Assembly (NCBI GenBank): GCA_049999725.1
Contig: JBNGIS010012451.1
Location: forward strand, 1-41,565
DNA length: 41,565 nucleotides
Source of the DNA: Haplomitrium mnioides
Taxonomy: Eukaryota > Marchantiophyta > Haplomitriopsida > Calobryales
Direction: 5' to 3'
In this document: piece after piece, positions 11,291-20,719 of the stretch
Layout of the letters: each line of letters begins with the position of its first letter
Position numbering within the stretch: the stretch's first letter is position 1
Program-made: the position numbers and the translations under genes
Notes under the pieces: generated by a model
What the model saw: the letters and a program-made list of their open reading frames with translations, nothing else
What the model was told of the DNA's origin: nothing
The model's database searches: none

Positions 11291-11654
11291 AGAAAATCTA
11301 ATACTTGCTTGTTAGTGGAAGATCATATCAAAGTAAAATTTGGCCAATTACGAAGCATCCATCGTATCCACTGTTGGTGCTAAATGAATCTGTTTGTTGA
11401 GCTTGTCTACAAACACCACAATGGCAATAAACCTACCAGAAATAGTTGGGAGTGAAGTGACAAGATCGAAACTACATGTTCTCAACGGGCCGTAGGTATT
11501 GGTTGTGGCTGAAGCAATCTATTTGGTTTTTGATTTGAAGCCTTGTTTTTGTTGACATTTTCACAAGAGCAAACAAAAGCATGAATGTCTCAAACTAGGT
11601 TTGGCCACCACCAAGTGCATTGAAGCAACTCTATAGTCTTGTTTACTCTAAGAT
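11190..11654 (-). pseudogene. M1 integrase core, deleted, up to the E2 insertion point
   Basis: From 11654 downward the minus strand matches the P1 integrase zinc-binding and early core region (compare 24940-25225). Near 11335 it jumps over the DDE middle, exactly as in the G1 fragment 400-628. The segment stops at 11654 and homology to P1 continues at 21330, so E2 split this integrase. It cannot encode an active enzyme. Confidence 0.75.
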
Positions 11655-12075
11655 TGTCATGCGGGAATACATGGCTGATGTTGCACATTAGCACTCCTCC
11701 CCATTCCAGCCAAGATTGTAGGTTAGTTCATGGGTATTCTCTTAGATACTATTAGAGTAAGTAAGAGTACATTCAGGTTTAATGTTCTTATATCAAGGTT
11801 AGAGATGTTCTTGAAGCAAATGCTATTGTTAGAAGAACATAGAACTAGCATGAGCTACTTGGGGCTTGCTCTCCCGCTTCTTTCCTAGTTTTCTTGAGTC
11901 TTAGCTTGGAGAGCATAGCTATGGCAATACAGCCCATAGAATTGCTCCGCACATTTCAATGATAGCTTTGACTCCTTAGATGCTCCCAACACATCATGGT
12001 ATAGTGCTGGACTATGCTAGTATACATACACTACATTCTATACATACATTCTACATTCTACATGCGCCTTTTTAC
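11655..12075 (+). repeat. E2 left terminal repeat (segment L only)
   Basis: It aligns from first to last base with 20720-21140 (421 bases each). It begins TGTCATGCGGGAATACATGG right after the AGAT duplication. The 3' LTR continues with another ~180 bases (segment R, 21151-21329), but here L runs straight into internal sequence. The left LTR is therefore incomplete or permuted. No primer-binding site is recognised after it. Confidence 0.85.
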
Positions 12076-13411
12076 TCAAGAAAATTGCAATCACATCTGC
12101 TTGATATGAGCAATAGTAGCAGCCATATTTGGATTCTAGCTCCAGTGTGAATCGCGGCTGTGTTCAATCAATCTTCGACAATAGGGGGCTTTTGTTGCAG
12201 AAGGGTTGTTCATTGTGTTCTTGTAGCATGAGAGATTTTGTTGACCAGGGATTTTCTATTGCAACAGAGATTTTGTGTACTAGGGACCTGGTCAAGTGCA
12301 GCAGGGATTTCGTAAGAGGGCTCGTTTGTTGTATCGCAAGAGTTTGTTGCATTGCTAGAAAGAGGTCACGTTTTTGTTCAGGAGGCTGCGTTCTTGGTAG
12401 CCGAGGGGAGGTTTGGTACCCTTCCGTATATGTGCTGCTGCTACTATTTCTATGGAATAGAATCGCATTGCGGTGGTTAGATTTTCAGGACAATTTGTGT
12501 TGCACGAGATTTCATAATCCAAATTGATGTAGTTCGGCTTGGAAAAACATCGTCTCCCCTCGATCCTTGACGGGTTGATCAACCTGCATCGCCACTTTGC
12601 TGCCCTTTCTCTCGTCTTTACTGTGATAGCCTTCCCATTGAAGTGAAGTAGGACGTGTGTCGGATTCATTAACCTACACACTCGCCACGGTTTTTTCTTT
12701 GCCTCGACTTGGTCCTCCGTTACCTTGGTGCAAAGCAACAACTTGAGACTGTTGTTGAAGAAGCGAGACCATGCGTTGATGTAGCGACTGATATTCCGAG
12801 GTCACTAGAGCAAGCATTTTCGCGGAGATCCGAGTCGTTAACGAAATCAAACCACTGGGGTGTTGGAGGCGGGGAGCCAACCTCCACCGTGGACCTCTCG
12901 CTACCATTGTTCTTCCAGTTCGTGTTCTGCCGCGTCTCATATTCTTGAAAGTGTTGTTGAGTAGCTCACCTGAGGTTTCTATCTTAGAGTATCTAGTGAG
13001 AGGAACAAACTGCGATGTCACCGTGGTGGAAGCAGGGTTAGAGACCCCCATTCCTCGTGTATTTCCTCACAACCATCTTCTTGAAGAGAGCTAGCGAGAT
13101 CAATCCTCTCCACCCTATCCATTCTGCCACTTGAACTCGTCCATGTGCCTTGAGCAAACACTATTTCCCCACTTTTGGTTCCCATGGATGGATGATTTCA
13201 AGATTGATAGACGAATCGTTCTTGTCTTCGGATCTGTAATCTCTGCCCTGGCTACGGGAATGCGCAATCTTAAAATCTATTGGCCATGATGGATTTTAGA
13301 CATTAAGGAAGAGCCAGATCTGTGCAAGAATATGAGTTGCTTGTGGGTTGGCAGTTTACCAATCAGATCTGTTGCCGGATTTGATATGAATGAAAGGAAT
13401 GTGCTTCCACT
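12076..13411 (+). other. E2 5' leader, no recognised protein on the sense strand
   Basis: About 1.3 kb lies between the left repeat and the first gag methionine. A frame at 12129-12527 has no recognisable domain. A Met-tRNA primer-binding site (TGGTATCAGAG) was looked for just after the repeat and not seen. The only notable item is a long antisense frame, listed separately. Confidence 0.6.
12355..13051 (-). other. Antisense open frames in the E2 leader, function unknown
   Basis: Two overlapping minus-strand frames (13051-12674, 125 codons; 12741-12355, 128 codons) cover 700 bases. The first is basic with MRRGRTRTGRT and then a glutamine-rich stretch (MVSLLQQQSQVVALHQ). No family is recognised. 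Some plant Ty3/gypsy elements are known to carry extra or antisense frames, but this could equally be chance or a small unrelated insertion. Confidence 0.25.
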
Positions 13412-15330
13412 ATGAGTGATGAAGATCAAAACACTCATTTACCACCACCTTATCATCTGCGAAGTGATTCTCGTCCAGTAGAGGCTATTCCTTTGCCATC
13501 ACGCTCTTATAGACAACGGTGCACATAGGCTTGGCCTTCCAGTTCTAGTAGTGGGGGAATTCAATCTCCTGCATCTGGTTTAGTTGAACATCAATCTGTT
13601 ACTGAATTTGGGACAGCAATACCACACCAAATTCCAACACCAATCATTTCACTACAAGTAGTTCCACCATCATACACCATGGAGGTAAGTTAAAGTGGCA
13701 GTATTGAGAAGTTCAGCGGCCATCCTAGTACTATCACTTTGTGGGAGTTTAAGCAGACATTTGATACTGTGATTGTTGAGTTAGAGCTCAAGTATGGTGA
13801 CAAGTTCACCAATGCATTTGCATTCAAGCAATTGGGTTGGTACGTGTATCATGAGGCATTGGATGTGTATCAGCAGCACTCAACCCATTTGTTGAGCACT
13901 ATTCAAGTTACTAACTCTGGTTATGCAGCTGCTATTGCTGGTGTTCAACAAACTACTTTACAAGCTGCCATTTCTGCTCACAACGCTGCACCTCCTACTA
14001 ATTCGCCTACAACTGCTCCTACTATTGTGAATTTGACTCCAGCAGAGCTTGCACTAGCTACAACAGGCATCGCTCCTATGTTGGCTGTCCTTATTGTCAT
14101 TGATCTAGTGAGTGAGTTTTTCCAGATTCTAGAACAAGAGTTTCCAGTGAAGAATTCAAAATCTTGCAGTTGGCTACCTTCAACCGACAAAAGGATGAGA
14201 CTCTCAAAATGCTCTATTGAAGGCTTCTCAAGTTGAAAGAGGGTACTCAGAGCATCACTGATCTGGAAGCTGCTCACCGTTACATGCGTGCCTTGGAAGG
14301 TAATCAAGACCTTCACTCTCAGGCTCTTCAACGAGTGTTCTCTGAATATGGTGATTCTTATACACTACTAGATGTGTATAACATTGCGGAGAGGTTGGAA
14401 CTTGCCCATACACACTATGCATCAAGCATGGCAAGGCCTCAAGCTTGTCATAGAACTCAGATTCAAGTTCCAGCTCCCTCAAGGTCCAATCAATAGCTAA
14501 TTTGAAACAAGAATGTACATGCTGCTACTACTCTACTACCTTCTTGTAACTATTGTGGTAATCCACATCACAAGGCTAATGATTGTGACATTCCTACTGA
14601 TGACCTGTCATGTAAGTTTTGTGGGAAATCTGGTCAATTGGAGGCTGTTTGCTTTGCTAAATATCAAGAGCGACGACAACTACGTCACCAACCCTCTCCA
14701 ATGGTTGCTCCTCCGGTGAAGAAGACCTCTATATCTGCAACACCCTCCAACACTAAGGTTGTTGGTCCTAGTAAGAATGCTAACTTAAAGAAGAAAGAAT
14801 AGCAGAAAGCTCAAAAGGAAGCATTCCAAGCACATACCACACAGATACAAGCATTGACCAGTGAAATGGAGACTTTAAGAGCTCAACTTGCTAGCTTGAA
14901 GGGCAAATTTTCTCAACCAGCAAGCTTAGTTCAATTTGTTGGTGGTTCTAGTGTTTCTGAGAATGCATCCCTTCCTAGATCATTTTATCATCTACCCTCT
15001 GATGTGCTAGTTGGTGAGAGAGTTCCCATTGCAATGGATCACTCACTAGAGCTTTTTGCTTCATTTTGTCTATCATTTTTTGCCTATAAAGAGGCTAGTG
15101 TAGCCACATGTGGAGCTACCAAGAGGCAAGTGGTTCAGACTAATGATTTAGCTTCTGGTTCTACACCTATGATACAACAAAGAGGTGCTTGAGCTATATT
15201 ACCTCAGTCTTTCAGGCCACTTACTCCCACAATAGAGGCTTTATTGTTGGCAAGAGGAGAAACACCTAGTGCTTCTACGTTGTTGCCAAGACCTACACCT
15301 ATGGTGCATCAAGGAGGAGACCCAGATTAG
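13412..15330 (+). pseudogene. E2 gag (capsid-nucleocapsid), broken
   Basis: The likely start is ATG 13412 (MSDEDQNTHLPPPYHLRSDS), in frame with the segment at 13739-14236. A capsid-like region follows (TLWEFKQTFDTVIVELELKY; LQLATFNRQKDETL; ITDLEAAHRYMRALEG), with a frameshift near 14140-14155. Two zinc knuckles lie from 14545: CNYCGNPHHKANDC fits CX2CX4HX4C, and CKFCGKSGQLEAVC has Gln for the His. A coiled-coil-like stretch (QIQALTSEMETLRAQLASLK) follows near 14850. Stops occur near 13529, 13694, 14212, 14494, 14800 and 15190. Gag would coat the RNA and form particles. Confidence 0.85.
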
Positions 15331-15354
15331 CATTTATCATAGACAACTAGTCCT

Positions 15355-16190
15355 TTGGTAAAGTATTCTACTTCAGATCTAACACATAAGGTTCTTACTA
15401 CACCCTTGTTTAGTTGTCAGGATTTGAGTTTGCAGAGTACATATGTCATTAAATTGCTTGAGAGCAAGTTGATATCTACTTCTAGTCCATCAGTAGCCCT
15501 TGTGACAATTGTTATGGAAGTTGGAACTCCAGTAATGAGTCAGCCTTCCACTTGGTCACATGAAATTGATGATGTCACACACATTTCATATACTAGCAAC
15601 CAGGGTGATCCTTCTGGTTTTGTCACTAGATTTACATCTGATCACCATGTTCCTACTCAATCACTTGTAGATAAGCTTCTTGGTGATTTAGTTGTGGATA
15701 CTAACACTCTTCATATGGTATCCCACAATTTGCCCAAGATTGTTCCTAGTGACAAGAATTTGGTGGCTACATCAGTAGTGTTTGTTGAAAACATAAATTT
15801 AGTAGTACAAGTGGAAGGACATACTCCCAAGGTGGTGATGCTAGACACTAGAGCACAACCAGTGATCATAGGTGTTCAATTTGCCAAGAAAATTGGACTA
15901 CTTGACACCAATCTCCAAAAAACTATGTGGCAAATTTGCACTGCTAGTGGTGACGTAGAAGAAGTGTTGGGTGAAAGCTCAACATTGCTCACCCTTGCTT
16001 TCAATCAAGGCACAGATCAGGCTCTAGAATTTCAGGTCAGATGTTTGGTCACCAATGTTACCAGCTATGATATACTCATTATGCATGAAGCTTTGTTTCC
16101 TCGAGGCTTCACCATTGATAATGGTTTGAGCATGCATACTACCAAATTGATTGGCAAACAGATGGTCTACACTTGGGTTATATTCCACTA
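15355..16190 (+). pseudogene. E2 retroviral-type aspartic protease
   Basis: The frame continues gag frame 1. The core is VVMLDTRAQPVIIGVQFAKK with flap-side and C-terminal blocks EFQVRCLVTNVTSYDILIMH and FPRGFTIDN, typical of the single-domain retropepsins of Ty3/gypsy elements that cut the polyprotein. The catalytic triad DTG reads DTR here (GGA to AGA, one G-to-A change), so this copy should be inactive. About 150 residues of low-similarity linker precede it. The frame slips near 16150-16175 into frame 3, which carries the methyltransferase. Confidence 0.85.
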
Positions 16191-16511
16191 GACTTTCATG
16201 GTGTGCACACTCTCATGGCTCACTTGTGTGTTCTGCAAGATGTGCATACAATTTCCTATATCAATCATTCATTACACAATTGGATTGAAGAAGATGAGGA
16301 ACAACACATTATAACACAAGCTAATGGGAGTTCATTAGACCCCTTTGGGGGATTCACCCCTGGACGAGAGGTGTTACACAAGCTGCAGGCTGCTCATGAG
16401 CCTCTCAAAGCTGCCATGCATAAGCTTGAGAGTTTGAAAAGCCATGGTGAACCTGTTACTCCAATTCTACAACAACCCATTGTGTAGAGCCCACCTTCAG
16501 ATGGCATTACC
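16173..16511 (+). pseudogene. E2 protease-methyltransferase linker
   Basis: It reads LGYIPLDFHGVHT, then NWIEEDEEQHIITQ, then a helical AAHEPLKAAMHKLESLK. One stop (TAG 16486-16488) separates it from the methyltransferase start 24 bases later in the same frame. No domain is recognised. It probably belongs to the polyprotein and not to a separate gene, because the frame is shared with the downstream enzyme. Confidence 0.6.
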
Positions 16512-17450
16512 ATGCTGGAACTATTTAGAGGCATTGCTACAGGTTTAGAGGCATCGTTGCAATCTGGATTGGTAGTGAAGCAGTATGTGTATGTAAGCAC
16601 TGATCCTTGTGCCAAGCAAGTGGCAGAGTCTCGTCTATTGGAGTTTTCCAAGAGGTTTCCACAACAATTTCCTCCTAGTGCATGGAAGTCTAGCTTCACA
16701 TATTTCCCTTCTGATGTTCAGTTGATCCAACAACAATACATTGTGCTTCTTGGCTCTTTAGATCTTATCATTGCAGGATGGGAATGTCAAGGGCTATCCA
16801 TTGCTAGTTCTGGCTTAGGGTTAGTTCATAGCAGGTCTGGCCTTTTCATGGACATGGTTCAAGTTCTAACTTGGGCTCAGACATGCTTTTATGGCATTGG
16901 CTACATCATGGAGAACACACCAACTCAATTTGATAAAAGGGCAGCAATGCAAGAGGACTTTGTGCTAATTCAACACTACTTGGGTTCTCCACTTCTTCTA
17001 GATGCAGTGCATTGTGGGTCTTATGCACATCGATTGCGTAACTTTTGGACCAACCTTGCCCCTGTTTCCTTGCTGGAGTTGGCCTTGCGTTACACTGTTA
17101 GAGATCCTACACTTCAGGTGGGTGATATTTTGGATTCAGAGAGCTCTTGCCAACCGATTACTAGGCAAGAGGCACCACCTTGGTAACCTACCAATCAGGT
17201 TGGCCAACCACTGGCTGCTTGGCTTACTTTGATTTTTTTTCCTGGTGCACATGCTTTTTAGGGTGATGGTTCAGGGCTTGTTTATCGTCATGCTACAAGC
17301 ACTTGGGAAGAACCGAGTCCATAGGAAAGAGAACGGGCAATGGGATTCCAATCAAGCACCACTAGTCACACCAAGGTAACCAAGCTAGAGAGAAATTCTC
17401 TTCTTGGTAGGGTTATGGACTTGAATGCTCTCACTTGGCTCTTGATTACT
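16512..17450 (+). pseudogene. C5-cytosine DNA methyltransferase domain inside the E2 polyprotein (DNMT3-like)
   Basis: The domain transfers methyl from S-adenosylmethionine to cytosine C5. Motifs run in the normal (not DRM-permuted) order. Motif I is MLELFRGIATGL (residues 1-12; DNMT3 has LFDGIATG). Motif II-like is VYVSTDPCAKQVAESR (26-41). Motif IV is DLIIAGWECQGLS with the catalytic Cys at residue 92 (16785-16787). Motif VI is YIMENTP (ENT at 16911-16919). Motif VIII is AHRLRNFWTNL (172-182). Motif IX/X-like are ERERAMGF (17325-17348) and LLGRVMDLNALTWLL (from 17400). All lie in one frame, broken only by stops near 17184, 17259 and 17322. The first 224 codons are open. Glu replaces the usual Pro before the catalytic Cys. 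It lies between protease and RT. Confidence 0.88.
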
Positions 17451-17620
17451 TGTTTGCTCTTTCAAATGCATCTCAATCCAATGGTGGATGTCAGTTGAGT
17501 TGTTTCTGGTGATGTGTCCTCATGGCATCCAGACCAGATGCATTTACCCATTCACAACACTTTGCGCTTTGATCTGAGTGTTGGGAGGGGTGGGGGAGGG
17601 GAGAGGAGGTCCCATGCAAT

Positions 17621-18660
17621 GTGACTGAATTTCACTCTAACTTTTCAAAGTCTAGCCACTCTAGACTTGCAAGTACTGTAGGGCTACCTTCCACAACTTC
17701 ACTACAGAAGCCTATTGCAAAGTTGGACAATGGAAGACTCAACACTTCAGTTTCATCGGCTTCCTCTTCCAACTCTTTGTGTGTTGCCAATTTCACTTTT
17801 GTCATGGGCAATCAGTTGAACAAGAAACAGAGAGATCAAATCACCAAACTGTTATTGAAGTATGAGGATGTCTTTGCTTTCTCTATGAAAGATCTTAGCA
17901 AGTGTAAGGTGATGCAATTCTCCATTGAGCTCACTAAAGAGAAACCCATCTATCGACGCAAACACCGTCTAAGTAAGCATGAGTGGGAGTTAGTGGATGA
18001 GCGTTGCAAGGAGCTCTATGAGGCTGGTCTTATCCAACCTTCCACTTCTGATTTTGCAGTAGCTACAATGATGCCAGCTAAGAAGGACTCTAGTGGCTTG
18101 TGGACTGAAAAGAGGATGTGTGGAGATTATCGACCATTGAATTTGGTAACTCCACATGACAAGTATCCTATGCCAAAAGCTGAGGAGCTCTTTGACAGCA
18201 TTGGAGACTCACATGTGGTCACTATTATTGATTTACGTCAGGGGTTCAACCAAATTGTGATTCAGGCTGTAGATCGCAAGAAGACTGCTTTCCATGGGAA
18301 CAACAGACTATGGGAATGGTTGGTGGTGCTATTTGGATTGAAAAATGCCCTTTTCTTCTTTCAACAAGTCATGGATGAGGTACTGGAAGGTGTTGATTTC
18401 TTAAAATGCTATATTGATGATGTCTTGGTGCAAAGCAAAGGTTTTAACTAGCATTTGACCCATCTAGAGGAGCTGTTTAGAAGGTTGAGGAAAGCAAACT
18501 TGAGGATTCATCCAAAGAAATGTGAGTTTGCTGTTATATCAATGGTGTATTTGGGACATAGAATTGTTCCAAATGGAACCATGGCTCACTGGTCCAAGGT
18601 AGTGTCTATTTTGGAGATGGGCAAGGCTTAGCCCATTGATGTATCAACTCTGCACTGTTT
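17621..18660 (+). pseudogene. E2 reverse transcriptase
   Basis: An open stretch of 276 codons (17621-18451) begins with a serine-rich linker. RT blocks follow: YRRKHRLSKHEWELVDERCK, EAGLIQPSTSDFA, MCGDYRPLN, YPMPKAEELFDSIG, TIIDLRQGFNQI, and the polymerase motif YIDD at 18410-18421. After a stop near 18449 the frame continues with HLEELFRRLRKANLRIHPKKC, the thumb start. The RT copies the element RNA into DNA. The YIDD core and finger/palm motifs are intact in this copy even though the polyprotein is not. Confidence 0.92.
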
Positions 18661-19200
18661 TATTGGGTAACGTTATGTAATTACTACCGGATCTATGTGC
18701 AAGATTTCAGTACCATTGCTCATCCACTTTATGCTCTATTGAAGAAGGATGTTACATGGGCATGGAGTGAAGAAACCGAGGTGGCATTTGATACTTTGAA
18801 AGAGCGGCTATCAGATTATCTAGTACTCAAAAGGCCTGATTTCAACAAGGTTTTCATTTTACATACAAATTGGAGTGCACTAGTGCAACCTGATGGAGAG
18901 GGGCATGAGTATGTTATTGCCTATGCTTCAAAGAGCAACAATAAGACAGAGAGTAACTACTCCTTATATGAAGGTGAATGTTTGGCTGTCGTTTGGGCTG
19001 TAATACATTTCAGGCTTTACTTATATGGCACCAAGTTCCTTCTCTACATTGATCACTAGCCTCTGAAATGGTTTATGACCAACGACAAGCTTACCGGCAA
19101 ATTGGCTTGTTGGGCACTCATACTACAAGAGTATGAGTTTGAGGTGATTCATAGAGCTAGTGTTACACACCGGAATGCTGACACTATGTATCGCAGTCTT
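18661..19200 (+). pseudogene. E2 RNase H
   Basis: The frame moves to +1 near 18670. It reads NYYRIYVQDFSTIAHPLYAL (RT connection), then the RNase H core: HTNWSALVQPDGEGHEYVIA, KTESNYSLYEGECLAVVWAV, FLLYIDH and, after a stop, PLKWFM. The first catalytic Asp (expected HTDWS) is Asn, a single G-to-A change. Several residues after WSA appear deleted. It degrades RNA in the RNA:DNA hybrid in an intact element; this copy should not. Confidence 0.85.
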
Positions 19201-19339
19201 TTGGCTATCTCTGCAGACCTTTCAGATGCTCGGCAAGATTTTGATCAAGTCATGGTATTGCAACCAACAACAATAACTTGTTATTTGGCCTTGCTTTGTT
19301 GCACTGTAGTAGATCATCTCATTGTGGACATTTGGGAGG

Positions 19340-20095
19340 ACTAGGATATGATACACTTTCTTCAGCATGGTCAGTACCCTCCAAGGGTGAGTGCAACTCA
19401 GAGAGACCGCATCCAACAAAGATCCAAACGTTACTTGTGGAAGGGAGATCATTTAGTGCGCTGCTTGACCCAAGGAGAGAGGGTAGTGCTCCCCGTGGCT
19501 GAGAGAGTTGGCCTAGTCAAGAAGATGCATGTTGAGCTTGGGCACTTTGGAATCAAACGTACTTATAGCTTGATTGCCCCTCATTATCATTGGAGAGAGT
19601 GTCTTACTGATTAGGGTTTGGAATTCAGAGGAGAGTTTCAAGAGCTCTTGGATCAGACACTCACTGATCGTTGTAGAACTTCAAGAGATCATCCTCAAGC
19701 AGATGGCCTAGCAAAGCGGATGGTGCAAACTTGCAAGCGAGGATTGCGAAAGATCTGTTTGACCAAGAACAAGGAAGATTAGGACTTGGCACTACCTTGC
19801 ATTGCCATGGGGTATAGGATGTCTAAGTATGCCTCATTGCTTAATTTCTCACCCTATTTCCTCTTGTTTGGTCGACATCCCATTCCTCCATCTGCTATTG
19901 CTTCTCAGATGCTAGCAGTTGTGGATTTATATTCAGCTACAGCCTGGTCCATTGTCATATCACAAAGGGCTGCTCTCTTCAAAAGAGTCATGCCCATGGC
20001 TATGGAGAATCTTTATATTACACAACACCGTGATACTTTGAGTATGCACACACATGAGGTGGCAGTTTCAAGCCCAAGGTGAGAAAGTTTGAGGT
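19340..20095 (+). pseudogene. E2 integrase with core deletion
   Basis: Upstream linker RVSATQRDRIQQRSKRYLWK leads to the zinc-binding HH pair (MHVELGHFGIKRTYSLIAPH). Then YHWRECLTD jumps to GLEFRGEFQELLDQ. The CC pair and first catalytic Asp are missing, a deletion estimated at about 100 codons. HPQADGLAKRM has Lys at the expected catalytic Glu. The rest is YASLLNFSPYFLLFGRHPIP, the usual core C-terminus, and, after a shift, KFEVGDFVYLQRQPND, an SH3-like C-terminal start. Stops occur near 19343, 19612 and 19780. Confidence 0.88.
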
Positions 20096-20164
20096 TGGTG
20101 ACTTTGTCTATCTCCAACGGCAACCCAATGACACATTGGCACATCTGCCAGTCATATCATTCTG

Positions 20165-20455
20165 CGAGTGAAGTCTCTCAACCCCTCAAGAGTTCTGGAG
20201 TTGCAAGGGGCAGATGGCCGTACCATCAAGGATCATTCTAAGAATTGTACTCCTTGTCATTTGCTTAACTTGGATCCAACCATTGTCCCTTCAAATTGGA
20301 TTCCACCAGCTGATTACCCTTGTAAAGTGTGCTACAAGATTGATGATGCTGATTAGATGCTGCTATGTGACCATTGCAATGGTGGCTACCATATGTTTTG
20401 TTTGCAGCCGCAGATTACACAAGTTCCTCCAGGTCTATGGTTTTGTGCTTCCTAC
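20165..20455 (+). pseudogene. PHD finger at the C-terminus of the E2 polyprotein
   Basis: From 20321 the frame reads CKVCYKIDDAD, a stop, then MLLCDHCNGGYHMFC and PPGLWFC. This is the C4HC3 spacing of a PHD finger: C-x2-C-x11-C-x2-C-x4-H-x2-C, then the invariant Trp two residues before the next Cys. The final Cys is Tyr (TGC to TAC), and the stop at 20354-20356 looks like CAG to TAG. The preceding VPSNWIPPADYP joins it to the integrase tail. PHD fingers read histone H3 tails. In chromoviruses a chromodomain occupies this place, so a role in choosing insertion chromatin is inferred. Confidence 0.87.
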
Positions 20456-20508
20456 TCTTCAACACATAGCTGATCCTCAAACCGCTGAGCATTTACATGC
20501 TGCGGTTT

Positions 20509-20540
20509 GGGGGGGAGGGGGGGGGGGGGGGGGGGGGGGG
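20509..20540 (+). other. Polypurine tract (G7-A-G24)
   Basis: A 32-base run of G with one A lies just before segment R1. Position and composition fit the polypurine tract that primes plus-strand DNA. Its extreme length probably reflects slippage or assembly error. It could form a G-quadruplex. Confidence 0.6.
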
Positions 20541-20717
20541 ATAATGGGGACCACAAACATTCCCATGTATTTCTTCATTTCTATGCATGGCTACTGTGAT
20601 TTCTTTGTATCCATTGTGACTTGACTATGCTACTTAGTTTAATTAGCTTTTGTTTAGATGCCCATGATGAAACCATGCTTCCGATGTGACATGTTTATTA
20701 CTCTTTATGACACGACA
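20540..20717 (+). repeat. E2 segment R, upstream copy (R1)
   Basis: It matches 21151-21329 over its whole length with about 14 differences by eye. Both start GATAAT-GGGACCACA and end CACGACA. It lies between the G tract and the L segment of the 3' repeat, giving the order R-L-R. Confidence 0.85.
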
Positions 20718-20719
20718 AC

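Noticed and set aside
12076-12400. Primer-binding site for E2
   Set aside because: No TGGTATCAGAG or other common tRNA complement was seen after the left repeat, so none is claimed.
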